Source: Protonemura montana
Taxonomy: Eukaryota > Arthropoda > Insecta > Plecoptera > Nemouridae
Assembly: GCA_947568835.1 (NCBI GenBank)
Contig: OX387605.1
Span: 6,948,418 to 7,012,417 of the forward strand
Length of the DNA: 64,000 bases
Direction of reading: 5' to 3'
A model generated the notes under the pieces. It had not been told where the DNA came from and made no database searches. It worked only from the letters and a program-made list of their open reading frames with translations. Numbering within the stretch: the first letter of the stretch is position 1; each line of letters opens with the position of its first letter. Of this stretch, positions 46,085-59,292 are shown in pieces. A program made the position numbers and the translations under genes.

Positions 46085-49000
46085 GGCTCACTTAAAAATA
46101 GTTTTTACACATTTCCAGTTTTGCAATACCGACCGAAATAGCTTTTCTGGCCTACGTGTTTTCTTAGGCCACACACCATATTTATTTGAACCGTTTTCGT
46201 GTCAACACGTCCCCGAGTTGACACCCAATTTCGATTCTTAAATTCGTTTTGAACTTCAAAGTGATGAAACGTGATGGTTTTCGCAGGTGTCGGCCATGAT
46301 TCAAATTGATGTAATGCATTATGTCCTGTAGGCGAAGTGTAAACACAAAGCACGGGGCCCGCGGTGTTGCAAAGGAAGGTTATTAAATATTCATCCCCGT
46401 AATACAATATCGTGTGGCAGCCCCTCAGCCCCCCGTCCAAAGTCGGCGTGCCGGCTTTCACGGCGTTATCTCCGTGGATGTGGTTCCCATCCGCTAGCGA
46501 TATGAAATTTTATGAATAGGTAATATGCCGCGGTATTGATTTTAATATTCAGCCATCCCCGTGTCAAGGCGGGCGGAGCGACGCGGCGAACGTGAACCTA
46601 GTGTCGGAACTTTGCAGACGAGCTCAGAAATGCTGCCGGCGGGTAGGGGTGGGGCTAATGGGGCTCCGGCGAAAAATGATTTTGATGAGTTTGATAAAAC
46701 TTTTGAATGAGCAGACTTGGAGTTTCGTGCCGCACCGACCCGTGGAAAGTTTTCGTCGGAAATAGGAAATTATAACGACGTAAATGCTGAGTGCTGGAAT
46801 CTGGAAACTTCAATTCGAGTTTGCAGCGAGCTGGAGATGCTGCACTATCATCTCGATAGTTTTTGCGATCTTTGAGTTTATGTTTCAAGTTATCATACAC
46901 TTCTTGGTCTAATCCTTTTGTTCTGGTCTACCCTGCGAATGAAATGCTGCGGTCTGGACTTGCTACCAATTCGGCGATGGATTATATCTTTGTACAGCAT
47001 GAAAGTTACTCGTAACAAAAAGTGGTACCGAGTCCAGAAAATAAAAGATAATAAAACTGATTAGAAAAACAACAAACGTTATAAAACTAAAGAAAAAAAT
47101 AAATATGGCTGAAATTGCAGCATCGCTTAAAAAGAGAAAAACCACAGCGGGAAACGAATGAATGCCATGTTGGTTTCGGCATTATCCTGATCGCGAATTC
47201 GAATGGCGCGATCCCTGGACCACAGCAGCGGCTGACCGACGCCGACGCTGACGCCGTCGCCGAGCGCTCCGGGAAAGCGTCCAGCATCCCCAAGATAGAT
47301 GACATGGATAAAGCCCAAGATTGGTCAAGGCAGCTCCAAATACGAGGAAGCAAGATAAGAGAGAACGGGGAGGGAGAGAGAACGCAGCCACGTACTGCAC
47401 ACTGGACGGCAGGATGAAGATGAGAAAGAAGAGGAGTAAAGGATAGTCAGGGCAGAGTGACCACGTCATCCAAGTTGAGATTGATCCGGCTCAGGGGACT
47501 AAGAAGGGCGAATCTACTTCAGTATTTCATTTTAATGGCCCCTGAGGTCCAGAGAGATTCCATTAAACTGTTTCTCCTGTGTGTGCTTGCTCTATGCGCT
47601 CCTTTGGCTAGGCCGTTGCCATCAGCAATGCCAGTGGACCAGACGCAATGCATTAGACTAGCTTTTAGCAGCAAAGAAACCCCAGAAGATTGGGAAGACC
47701 AACAGAGGAGTGGAGAGAGCTGGCTCACGATTGATGGTGGCGCATTACTCCGAATACGCTACTCTGCAACATTGTGCATGAGAGCTTTCTAGGATCCACA
47801 ACACAACACACATATTATCCACTTTATTCTGTCGACTTGCAGCGCTCTTTTACTTTGCTTTTACTTATAGGAAGTTGCCCAGGAAAGTTTGGTTCGTTTT
47901 GTTCGAGGAGCGAGTCAGCTGTATTGTGATATTTTTGGAGAGAAATGTTCGAAATGTACGTCTCACAGTGTTGGAGTTTTTTTTTTCTTTCTCTAGCTAC
48001 ACTTTGATTTGCTGGCTTTAATATCAACCGTCATACTCTGGAAATAGCTGTGTAGCGGAGAGCTTCGAATAGCTCGGACGCGAGGGAATGAAATCACGTA
48101 TTTGATTCGAAGAGCTCGTTTTGCTATACGAGAAAAAAAGAGAAGATTTCCAGGGAAACGTTCCTGGCTGAGATGACCCATTCTTTTAGCTGCACTTTGA
48201 AATTAACAAGGCTTCTCCGATCTGTTTTCTTTTTTTTACTGGCGCTTGTGGCTGATGGATAGATTTTGCCCGAGAGTTATTTTATTGCGAACGTGAAATC
48301 CGCTTACAATCTTATGAAAAATAAAACGACCGATTAAAGAATGAGGGAAGACCTATGAATGACGCTGGCTTAGGCCATGAATATACTTTAGTGACGTCAT
48401 TAAGTATTGAAACCCCATTACTGCGATGTCGCGAGCCGCAAGTGTTTAGACAAGGGTTGTACGAGCAGGGGTGGACAGGGGGGGGGAGGGTAATCGAGTA
48501 GTTCAGAGCCCACAGATCCTATTAACGGATTAGTAGCCGTTGCTTAGGCGTTTATGCATGTACATTGTGCAAGCGCATATACGCCATTTAAATTCTAAAT
48601 GCAATAAGTTCAATTACGTAGGCTTATTACAACCGCCACGTGCCTTTTTGTGCACTGAATCAAAAAAGTGCAAAATACTCGACTAAATGTTTCGGTCTTG
48701 TAAGTCACGTGATAGAATATACTGACTCGAAGACGATCCTATTAATGTGTAAAAGCAAGAAAAAAAAACATACGTGGTATTCAACGTGAGCGCTTTATGA
48801 AATGCATTTTTTCCACCACGTTTTAAGTAGTCTAGAACGCGCTTCTCGCTCCAGACACCCTCCTTGCAGCGAGCCAGACGAGTCCCCGATAAAGACGGCA
48901 CATGCCGCGACGCCTGAGATAAAGCGAGGCGGCGGTGGCGGCGGCGTCGCGACGACCCCTGCGTCGGAAGCGGCGCGATTACACGCCATTACCGCCGGCC

Positions 49001-51470
49001 GAATTAGGCCGTTTCGTCTTGGAAATCACTTCCTCGCTAGCGTCGCGAGCGCTGGCCATGATCGCAGCCACCCTCGTCAGACCACGTTTTACAAGCGATT
49101 TCGAGCCCGTAAAGAGAAGGTTTCAATAAAAGTAAAGGCTTCGAAACGGCGCTGCCGCTGTGCCACCCCCGACGCATATCAACGGTCTGTGCTGCTCACT
49201 GGGCCAGCCGATGGGGCCAGGATGGGGGCAAAAGTGATTCGGTGGATGCGATGCAAATTGCGTCAGGAAGGAAAGGGAATTGAATGTAAAGGGATGAGAT
49301 TGAGTCGGCGGATGAAGACGAAGGGAGGGAGAATCGACTATAAAGCGATACCATAACGCGGCGGGGGCGTCGTTGGGAAACAACGCGGCGTGACCTTGCG
49401 ACGTTTGCCCACCCGTTTTCCGACACCCGCAGAATGGCAACACGTATACCTTGCAAGGAGGGAGCTTTGGTTATTTGATATCGGGACGTGTGATATTTTG
49501 TCTGGGTGCATTTCGATGATTGATGTTCGCAAAGGAGCCCGACACGACACTCTTTCGAGACTTGGAAACAGAGAAAAAAATAGTCAAAAAGGAGTTGGAT
49601 ACTTTCATAAAAATAAAAATGTGACAGACAGACTGAAAGGCATCCTGTAGATCGCATTAGGACCCGGTTAAGGGTTGATTTTCTGCTGGCGCACCACATG
49701 TCTGCCTATTTCTAGCCCCCCCGTTTCGGGGTGCATGCCCGAGATTACGATGTCGCAGTGTGGGCTGCTGTGTGCTCCCCGTCGGTGAAGGGCGAGGGGT
49801 ACGTCGGGGCAGACGGGGGGGGCGTGTGAACGGAAATGGGCTCAGTGACAGATTTAAAGTGAAATTCTTGTTTACTACTTTTGGATATTCTTATGTAGTT
49901 TAGTGTGGTTTATACTGTGCTGGTATTAGGCCTTATTTAGTAAGTTTTATGTAAGTAGGAAATGGCAGTTACAGGTGAGAACAACGTGGAAGCATTGTAC
50001 GTCTGGCGCTGCAATCTGTCAGTTGGTCGTGGGCAAACAGAGGCGACAGCATTTTGATTGCTTCCTTCATAAAACATTTTCGAGTCATTTCGAAGCCGGT
50101 GCTAACAGAAAGATACTCGTTGTCGCGTTGGCAGCAGCGAGAGGAGAACAATATTTTCTTGGATCTGTAAAGGAACGAGTGTTTTTAAATTGATTATTGT
50201 GCGATGAACCGAGCTAGAGTGGCTTCATGCATCTGAAGCGTGGAAACACTACGCTCATAAATCAAGACACTAGGCATGGTGTTAGGCAGCGGCACACATT
50301 TTCGAACGTTTAAAATTCCATTCTTTCGCCATCTTGTAGTGTTTTGTGTAAAAAAAATCCGACTCACCCTCAAACAAATGAACTAGTTTTCACATTTTTT
50401 GCTTGCTAGGAGAAGGCAATCAATCAATTGCAATTGAGACGGTAAAAAACTGTTTGGCTTTGCGCTGAAATAATGTTTTGAGTAAATTACTGTTGAACGC
50501 ATCAGCGCCGCAGAAAATTAGCGACATGTTGTAAAAAAATATCATCCTACCGAAAATTGGTCACTGGAAAAAAGGTGGCAGCAAAAATGCATTTCGAAGT
50601 AAATGAGTTTTCGGGCAAAAGACCTAATTAGGCCTGTGTTTGTAAACCAACGTTAAACGTTAAACGTCTTTATCGATATATTGGTGCATCATGTGTGCCA
50701 ACGAACGAAAATAAAACCCGCTCGTTATTTCCCCAATTATCTCATTTTATTCTCGAGTCGAGTTAATTTGAAAGATTTGGTTTTTCACGCAGTGCGTTTC
50801 CACGGCACGCATATGCGGTGCGCTGCTTTGCTGCGTGCGTATCGTGCGTGTGTGAGTGCGTGGATGTGTGCGCGTTAAGCCACCCAAATCTCATTGAGAG
50901 GCCTACGCATCGTCACGCATACCTCACGCGTTAGTTGGGCTATTTTTACGCACAAACACACTTGCGCTCGCGGGGTGGAAATGTAGGGACGAGAGCGACA
51001 AAATATCTTTCGCGGCATCTATATCGTGTGTCACTCTGCTTTCTGGTCGCACTCTACCCATACCAAGACTGCCTCGAAAGCGGTTGGGATCGAAATTTTA
51101 AAACGTCATTTCATGTCTAGATAAATACATGTCTCGAGCGTCGCATACAAAAACATATAAATAGCCTCATACGCGTCGGACAAAAACTGGCAAGGTACTT
51201 GGCTCATTATTGGTCATTGATTATGCAGAATTTTGCTCTGCCATTCGCGGCTAGGCACGGCCCGTTGTGGAGAGTCTGCATTACCAATTCAAGTTCCATC
51301 AGACTCTCATCATCGGTATTACCAACCTTTCAGTCTGAAAAGCGCGACCTATGCCAAGAAATCAGGTATATATCTGTCCAAAAAACCTATTATATTCATT
51401 TGAATAATATGCTAATAAGATTTGAAACACGCCATTAGAGTTTCTTGAGACTCAGAGCGAGATTCAGAAG

Positions 51471-51496
51471 TACATACATACATATATATATATATA
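51471..51496. repeat. TACA/TA microsatellite
   Basis: Three TACA units passing into about eight TA units. Confidence 0.85.
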
Positions 51497-51770
51497 AGGT
51501 GACTTGTCAAATCAAAAGATGGTATTGCATTGCATTATTTAAATTGACCAAATGCAGTGATCATTCTTGACAGAGATGGTGTAATTGTAAGCTCCATGAT
51601 TCCGGCTGAATGCCCCCGCTGAGAGCTCACCTATTCAAAGCAATCAATGCTCGAATGTAGTCATGCTAGTCTCGACTATTTAACACTATTTTATTCATAC
51701 CATATAATGCAATTGGAAGAGAAAATTTCGCTGCAGTACCCGCGCATAATGATGATTGTACCGACTGTTT

Positions 51771-51840
51771 TGTGTGTGTGTGTGCCGGGTTCGATTCGTG
51801 CAACTCTCCGTGACGTGTGTGTGTGTGTATGTGTGTGTTG
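51771..51840. repeat. Two (TG)n microsatellite blocks
   Basis: TG runs at about 51,771-51,784 and 51,815-51,839, separated by about 30 bases of unique sequence. Confidence 0.85.
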
Positions 51841-52120
51841 AAAGATGATAAGATAATGCGATTGTGAAGATGGTAATCGCTAAGGACAACACAAGGCGTG
51901 TTTCTGTTGTTGACTGATGACACGTAGATGTCACCACGGGAGCGTGATGGGTGATCCTGGTGCCTGGCTACGTGATTGAAAGCGTCATGTCACGCGGGAT
52001 CCACATATCTGGCTCAAAGCTGCTGGTGAAATATTAACATAACACATGACAACTACACTATACCGCACTGGCAAATACGTTTCTTCTGACGTCATCTGGT
52101 CGTCTAGGTCACAAGCAGTT

Positions 52121-52169
52121 CGTGTGTGTGTGTTTTTTTTTACATATTTGTATATATATATATATATAT
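52121..52169. repeat. Compound (GT)n-(T)n-(TA)n microsatellite
   Basis: GT repeats, then a T run, a short spacer and about ten TA units. Confidence 0.9.
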
Positions 52170-55100
52170 TCGGTCGCCTTCATAATCATTCACACTTTTC
52201 ATGAATAATTGGCTAAGATTTATCATAGCTTGTAAAAGATTGTGAATGTATGTACGTTCCTCTACATTTAGCAGGGTCTGCGAAATGAATGCTCTCTCAG
52301 TACTAATATGCTTAATTTTTTTTTTGGAAAATTTAATTATCTGTCATGCCATTTGCAAATAATTCATTGGCCTGGGTATAAATGGCTATATTTTCTAGAT
52401 TTCGCTCGAATTTGCAGTCTATAGGAATCAAACTCCCTTCGATGAAAAGAAATATTGAAAATCCCTAACCAAAATAATCAATTCTCAAAGATATATGTAA
52501 GCCGGACATCGAAAAGATTTCGGAGATTGTAATGGCGTTGCGATATCCGCGTTTGGTAAATGGGCAAAGGGGCTGTTATGTTGCTGTGTACACCTTTAGC
52601 TCGAGCGACACAATGCACATTGGGGATGCATTCATGGCAAGACGCATGATAATGCTCAAAGATTTAGGCCGTAACGTCTTGCGTGGGGGAGAAAAGAGCC
52701 GAAGTTGTAAGTGACGCGCACACTTTCAGACTATAGCTTCCCCAATTTGACATCAGGGCGCGATAGTAACCTCTCCTCGCGAATCTTTCGCCCCATAAAT
52801 CACAAGCGACAAATTTAATTATCTCAGAATTTTAGCAGCTTTCAGATAAGGTCTGGCGCAGCACTAAGACGCCATAGAGCGGAATTCTGGGCAAACTTTG
52901 AGGGGATTGTTTGAGATGGGATGAGTGAGACGCAGACGTGACTGAAGGGATTGCTAAAAACTAGTATTTAGAATCGAGGACCATGTCGATGAAAAACAAT
53001 TTTGAAAACGTTTGGGTACTTTCCTTTTTGCAAGCGATGGAGTCGTCTCAAACAAATCTCATGGCAGGATCATGTGACCAGTGATGCCAACAAAAATCCA
53101 GCAACAATTAACCAAATCCACACATTGTGTACGACTTGAATTTCAAACAGTTTTTCATCCACACATGCATATTATACGCGTCTTGCGGTCATGCCAACCC
53201 CTTGCCGCTAGCGCACACCCCTATCAATGGGGTTAATACTTAATAGAATACATTATCTACGTAGTAACGCTTCTATTTGCAGGAAAAACCTCCCATAGAA
53301 GTCGTCATTAACGTTATTATCCTGGAACCGCTGGGGACAAGGTCTCCTCTGATGATGACAATGATGATGATTAGCATGCTTGTGGCCCATGTTCAACTCG
53401 GCACCCACTTTTCACACAGAGCTCTGTGCCATTGGGCCCGTCGTTCTGCAGGCATCGTTCCCATTGAACGGCATTGAGCACAGAATGCCCTGGCCAACCG
53501 GTGAGTCTGCGGCGAGGGAGTACAACGCTTCCACTGGAGGGATTGTTTGGGCCTCACACGGCACATACCCAATGCACTCATGCATTTGTATGCCGACTTA
53601 GAGAAACGTGTCTATTCACGGAGCAAACCAATAATCACACGCACTAGATGAGTGCACAGAAGAGCGTTGGTTGAGCTGTGCAATCTATGGCAAACCGCCC
53701 GCGCACCCCTATTCTAGGTCATAAGCTACCCCACCGTGATTTCGTGATTGTTCCCGAGTGAATTGGAAGTCGCACACACAAAGTTGTGGTCAGATTTAAA
53801 AGTTATTTAATAAAGTGTGCATTGGACAGTTTAAACTGGTGCTGCGTTCTTTCATGCATTGGCTCCCCTCGCCTGTTTAATCAAGCGGAGTACACGGGGA
53901 CATGTGAGTGAGGACGGGACGCCGACGCGGCAGTCTGTTTTTGAACTTCCGGTCTAATTTCCGATCACAGGGTGTCTGGATTAATTCGCAAATTATGTTT
54001 TAGTCCAATTACACTGATTGCGTGATAATTATACCGCGTCTAATCAGACCTAGCGATGATCAATAACACTTTTGGAAGGGACGAGTAATTTTTAACCATC
54101 TTATGGGACTTGACCATTGAATATTCAAAGTATTTTCACCTTTACTTAGTATATTTCGTCATCACAGTCACTACGATTTACAGCGAGAAACACACGTCAA
54201 AAAATCACTTTCACGGTTATCCCAGTGGCTTACAATGTTATTCAAACATTTATTCTAAAGAGTTTTTATAATTTGGGTCTGCAGCTCCATACTAGGCAGG
54301 CCAATCGTCCACCCACCCACCACATCGCTTGGGGGGGCGGCTGACTGGAGCTTGCATTGAAATCTCGATCCCTGAGCGGAGACAGACAGGCCACCAGCAG
54401 TTCTGATCAAGCGAACGAGTTGTGATGAATGAATCGAGAAAAACGGCGAGGGTGGATTAAATTCCACCCGCGCCGCGCTATTAGCAGCAAACTAGAGTGA
54501 GACGCAAAAACATCTTTTAAACAGCGGTGTGGCCATGGGACGGAGACAGAGACAGACTCGTTCCGATTCGTGATGTTTATAAGAGAGATGAAAGGATATT
54601 CTTTTGAAATTGGTATTTATATAAAGTTGAACTCCATTCGATGTCACGGCCAGATGTTCTCAATTTGGATTTGAATTGTTCTGTGTTTTCTATTTTGCTA
54701 CCCTCATCTCTCTCTCTCTGTTCCATTCGCGAGGCACACAACAATAATCATCCCTCTCTTTGCGGCTGCAACGCACGCATCCACGCACGCACGTATCACG
54801 CAATGGCCAACGCAAACAATTTCAAGGGGGTGTTCGGGTCAGGGATGGGGCGAATGAGTAGGTACTCCACATGAATTGCGATGCTGTAATAGAGAATAGA
54901 TCAGTGGTTAACTTGGGGCGGCAAAATATTGATACTGGAAGGCATCGCTGGTTTATAGGTTATTCATCTGTAGTGTACGTGACTTTCAGAATCCTGTAGA
55001 GCACTCAGCAAAGAAAATAAATATAAACAAAATTATTAACGACAATAATTACGTACTTTTTAAATGTACGGCTACGATATCAGGTACTCTCGGCTATCTG

Positions 55101-57273
55101 CACCGTCTTGCTCTTGTTATACACGGTAAACGTTGTGTGGGTGGGTTTGGAGGAGGCTGGGTGGCTGTGAGGGGGGCTCAAAGCTCCTTGCAGCTCGCAC
55201 AGTCGCCGTATAATTACTGGTCTTACTAATTAACGCGTAGCTGTGTGCAAGTGACAGGTCCTCACGGCCACCAGGCATCCCGTAGGGCCGAGGGGGGGTA
55301 GGGAGTTGCTGTGCGAAATTATTCTGGTCGAAAAATATCATCCCTCGACATCAAGCGTGCCACATGGCTTGTTCCCTGCTCTGAAATTGATCGTATCGGT
55401 CTTGAAATCGCGCTGTTTTCTTGGTTTCTACTATCTGATGACTTTCGCGGTTCGGTATTTAGTGGTGGTCGTTTTTTTTGTTTTTTTGTGGGGAAGTGGT
55501 TCTTCGCTTGATGAATTCAAGTGAAAAGACTCGCTATCTGGTACATGCGGCCGCCTGCATTGACATGTTGTCGTTATTTCACTGAAAATTGTCGCTATAG
55601 CTCTTTACTCCTTTGAAATCAGCTGTCATCGATTCAATTGCCAAGCGCTGCTCTACTTCTCTGTTTGTCAATTTCTTGTTAAAAAAACTATTTATTTAAA
55701 TATTTGTGATTTTCCTTATCAATAATGTAGAGGCTCACAAGCACGCTTATGATAAGATTTTAAAGTCTCGCTATCTGCTCTACGGATCGATTAAGTAGCA
55801 TCCGATCAATTACGACGGGATTAGCTTGTCTGCTCTGCGTTATCTTCTGATAAGATCATGTTCACTCCAACGCAAACTCATGCAAACGCGACTGAAAACT
55901 CCACGCAGTAATAACACATGTAATTTCCTAGATTGCCTGTTCAATTAAATAAACTCGTGTAAGGCAGAAGCGGGCCTTACAATCCCACCTTTAAGTAGGT
56001 GCACTGGTGAAATGTTCCAAAGCTCAAGTTACTTTAATTTTATCACAGTTTTACTATAATTTGGTCACCCCTACCTGCAAGTACGCGACTCTGATAGTAA
56101 TGGGTGTCCAGTTTACGCTTTAGAGTCGCCATCGTAAAAGCATAAAACTATTATGGCCCAGTTACGTCCTTTGGGAGACGAAATCAATTGTTATTTTGTT
56201 TTGAAAACCTTGGGAATTGTAGAGAAAAGTGAGTTTTTGTGGACGAGTATTGAACTGAATTTGACTCGGTCAAAAGTGTTAGGGTGTCTCGAGACGAAAT
56301 GTCCGTCTTTGGTGGCGATATTTGTGAATAGAATGAACTTTCTGAGGAGAGCTTAGCTTCTCAGCGTGTCGCCTTGTCCAGTACGCATGCCAGTGAATCG
56401 CTTTCACCCCCTCGGCCCGAACCGGGGCCATTTCACCTTGGCAAAACAACCCCCCTAAGACTGCAGGCAGTAAGCCCCAGCACAAGGCGAACAGCAGGAA
56501 GCATCTTTGCCTTTCAAATCCATTGATTTCAAACAATGTTGGGCTTAAGTAGGCCAAGAATAGCATTGAGATTTATCTCCTTTGTTATTGTAGTCATTAA
56601 AACGTCAAAGTTTAGAAGTTTAGAACACACTTTCCTGATTAGTGGATCATCATTGGGTGAATGCGAAATAATTTATTGCTCGTTATTGACTTTTTACGAA
56701 ATTGCATTTTATGATATTTGTGAAATTTTGAAGGCAACTTTTGGTGTTCCTTTCAGGAGACGCGAATGACACCCTACCACGTACAATTCACATCCGAAAT
56801 TGATCATAAGCAAAAAATTAAATCCACGGTAAGAGCTCGATACCATATAAATAATAAAAATAATTCAGTAATCAGTTATTTTTATTTTCATGTGCCCTTA
56901 TTTTCGTTGATAATTTTGGTAGTACAGAATATTTTACCAGTCGCAATATTTCAGTGATGCCCCGACCTTCCTTACACGTGTCACACGTGTTGATCGATCA
57001 GCTGCGATATGAAAGATTAGGTTCACCAATTGGCATTATTAGAAAACATGTTTAAAACTTTCTGAGTACTGAAATCGCACCTTGATCGGAAGCACGCTTT
57101 ACAAAAATTGCGAAATCCTTCGTTTAATCCTAGTTAATCCTCAGCCGGCGAGAATTAAGTTTTTATGAAAAATATCGAATCAATATCTTTATTGGTTTTT
57201 CTACCCGGTAAACAAAAGCATAGCTCTGCGAAATCCAATAAAACCCTTATCTCGTTGTAAATGCGACCATAGT

Positions 57274-57288
57274 TTATATATATATATC
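57274..57288. repeat. Short (TA)n tract
   Basis: About seven TA units in AT-rich DNA. Confidence 0.8.
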
Positions 57289-58121
57289 CATATACCACTT
57301 CCATTACATTTTTTTTTGTAACGGCAAGACACTAGTTTTGTAATTTGTCACCAGATACACGGCCGTTCTCTCAGCGAGAGCACTCTAGCAACATTTACTA
57401 CCTCTCTTATCATTCCATTATTTCATACGTGCGCTATTGTTTCACTGGATGCGCAGCGCTGCGCTGCGATATACTTTGTACCAGGCGTGCATTGCCGATA
57501 GTTATTGGGTGGAAAAACGCGCAAAGTGCATTGCTGCGATCTGGTTCTCTGCTGAAAAGGTGTTGGTAGTGCTTTGACGGGTGCTCGTAAATCTTGACGT
57601 GCCGTTTTTGATATCTCATTCGTTCTCGCTCGTGCGCATTGCGTTGCTCTCGCGCTGTCACTGTCACTAGCTATAGCTGCACTTAGGCGGCAGAATTTAT
57701 ACGTGCCACCACGGCTTAAAGGTGTCAATTTCATATCCGATTGTCAACAAAGGTATTAGCATCAGTCACGAGTCGGTTTTTGATTTAAAGTAGTGAGAGG
57801 TGCTATACAATTTATTAATTCAATTAGTATGATTTTTTTCTTTCTTAGCGCTGTAACGAGAAATTCAGCGTTTTTTTTTTGATAGTGCATCGTCCATTTT
57901 CTCGGCGATGATTCGCATGTATGGCTTGGACACAGTAGCACCCGCCACTCAGTTTTCTAATTGGATCATGTGCTTTATGGAAAAGCCGTTTTCAATTTAT
58001 GCACGTGTGCATGCATTTCACAGATGGATGCGCGTTTTCTGACTGCACAACACGCCGTTCTTTTGTTGCCATGTCTGTAATTCGCGCACAAAAGTTGAAT
58101 AATTGCCTGTTACAGTCGAGG

Positions 58122-58145
58122 TCACTGGGTTCAATTCCCGGGACG
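58122..58145 (+). repeat. tRNA T-arm-like B box, possible SINE fragment
   Basis: CTGGGTTCAATTCCCGG forms a perfect 5-bp stem with a 7-base loop, and GGTTCAATTCC (58,128-58,138) fits a Pol III B box. No A box or D-arm can be found at the right distance upstream, so it is not an intact tRNA gene. It is more likely the end of a tRNA-derived SINE. Confidence 0.3.
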
Positions 58146-59279
58146 TGCCACCCCCAACAGCATCCCCCTCCCCCATACACCACCACCCTCAGCATGTACC
58201 ATCTGATCGCCACCAGCTTTTTATCATTAGATTTTCGTCCCACCCACAGTCCCCGACGAAATATCTGCATGGCACACCCCATTTTGCAAACCATTTGGCT
58301 GCTAAAAATCAATCTATTTGATTAGATTTGATGCAATCTTCCCCATCAGTCGAAACGAGTGCATTATCGCCCTCCTAGCACCCACGATTTCTCCACCCTT
58401 AACTTTCCAATTGCATTTTGTCACCCTCCGCTCATTTACATAAGATCTCAGCTCTCACCCGCAAATTGCAACTCTACACCGAAATTACGTTAGCTCGTAA
58501 TGTAGAGTAATACTATAGGGTGGGTCGGCTTTGGCGCAGTCGAAAGGTCCTCAAAGCTCTCCGCATTGCTTCGCCTCTTCACGGTTACCGTTACCAAAAT
58601 CAGAGACATCCTGTACTTACCCTCCGCTCGCGGATCAGATGCCAAAAGTTGCGTTGGCGTCGTGTTTCGCGGCCGCACGTCGTGCGTGCGTAGTGCGTAC
58701 TCGTATAGTGCGTTGCCTGGCCGAGTGACAGAAATTAACCGTGACACATTAATGCATATAATCACGTTAGTGAGACTACGTCGAACACAATCCAGGGGCG
58801 TCGCATGGCGGCGTCGCGACGCTCATAACCTAATTGCCAGACGCCCACACTTACGGCGCACCGTTCTGCGCTTTTGTCAGCGCGCCCGGAGATTATGAAT
58901 TTCGCTGACTTTGTTATACGTTTTCGTAAACGCTGCCGGCAAGGGAGTAATTTTATTAATTTTAGTGCCATTCTTAAGCCTGAAATGTCCTCGCATAAAA
59001 TAAAAACGGAAGGTTCGACAATTTCTTTCGTATTTTTCTCCCTTTTGTTGGGATCTGTGATAAAAAAAAAATAAAAAAAAAAACACAGTAAAGTTACGCT
59101 ATTATTACACATTTCTGTGTAGTAGCCATATCTGTGAGAAAACGTTTTACAATAGCGCTAATATAAAACGGACAATGTCTTGTAAGAACCCTGCTGGGAC
59201 AATTTAAGTCTGCACCCTTAGCTCGTACCCGGCCTATAGACAGAGTCCCGCCTGGGGCGACTCTACCACTCGCAGCCCG

Positions 59280-59292
59280 TTTTTTTTTTTTT
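59280..59292. repeat. Poly-T run
   Basis: A T run of about 12 in intron 6, just before AGCATGGCC. On the minus strand it is a short poly-A, which could be the tail of a decayed retroposon, but no body is recognisable. Confidence 0.6.

Noticed and set aside
47115-47417. 100-codon frame rich in Asp/Ala/Arg
   Set aside because: Most of it is translation of a GACGCCGACGC low-complexity stretch. The opposite strand is open as well.
48802-49356. 184-codon open frame on the + strand
   Set aside because: It lies in a GC/CpG-rich patch where several frames on both strands are open, has low-complexity Gly/Ala/Arg runs and no recognisable domain.
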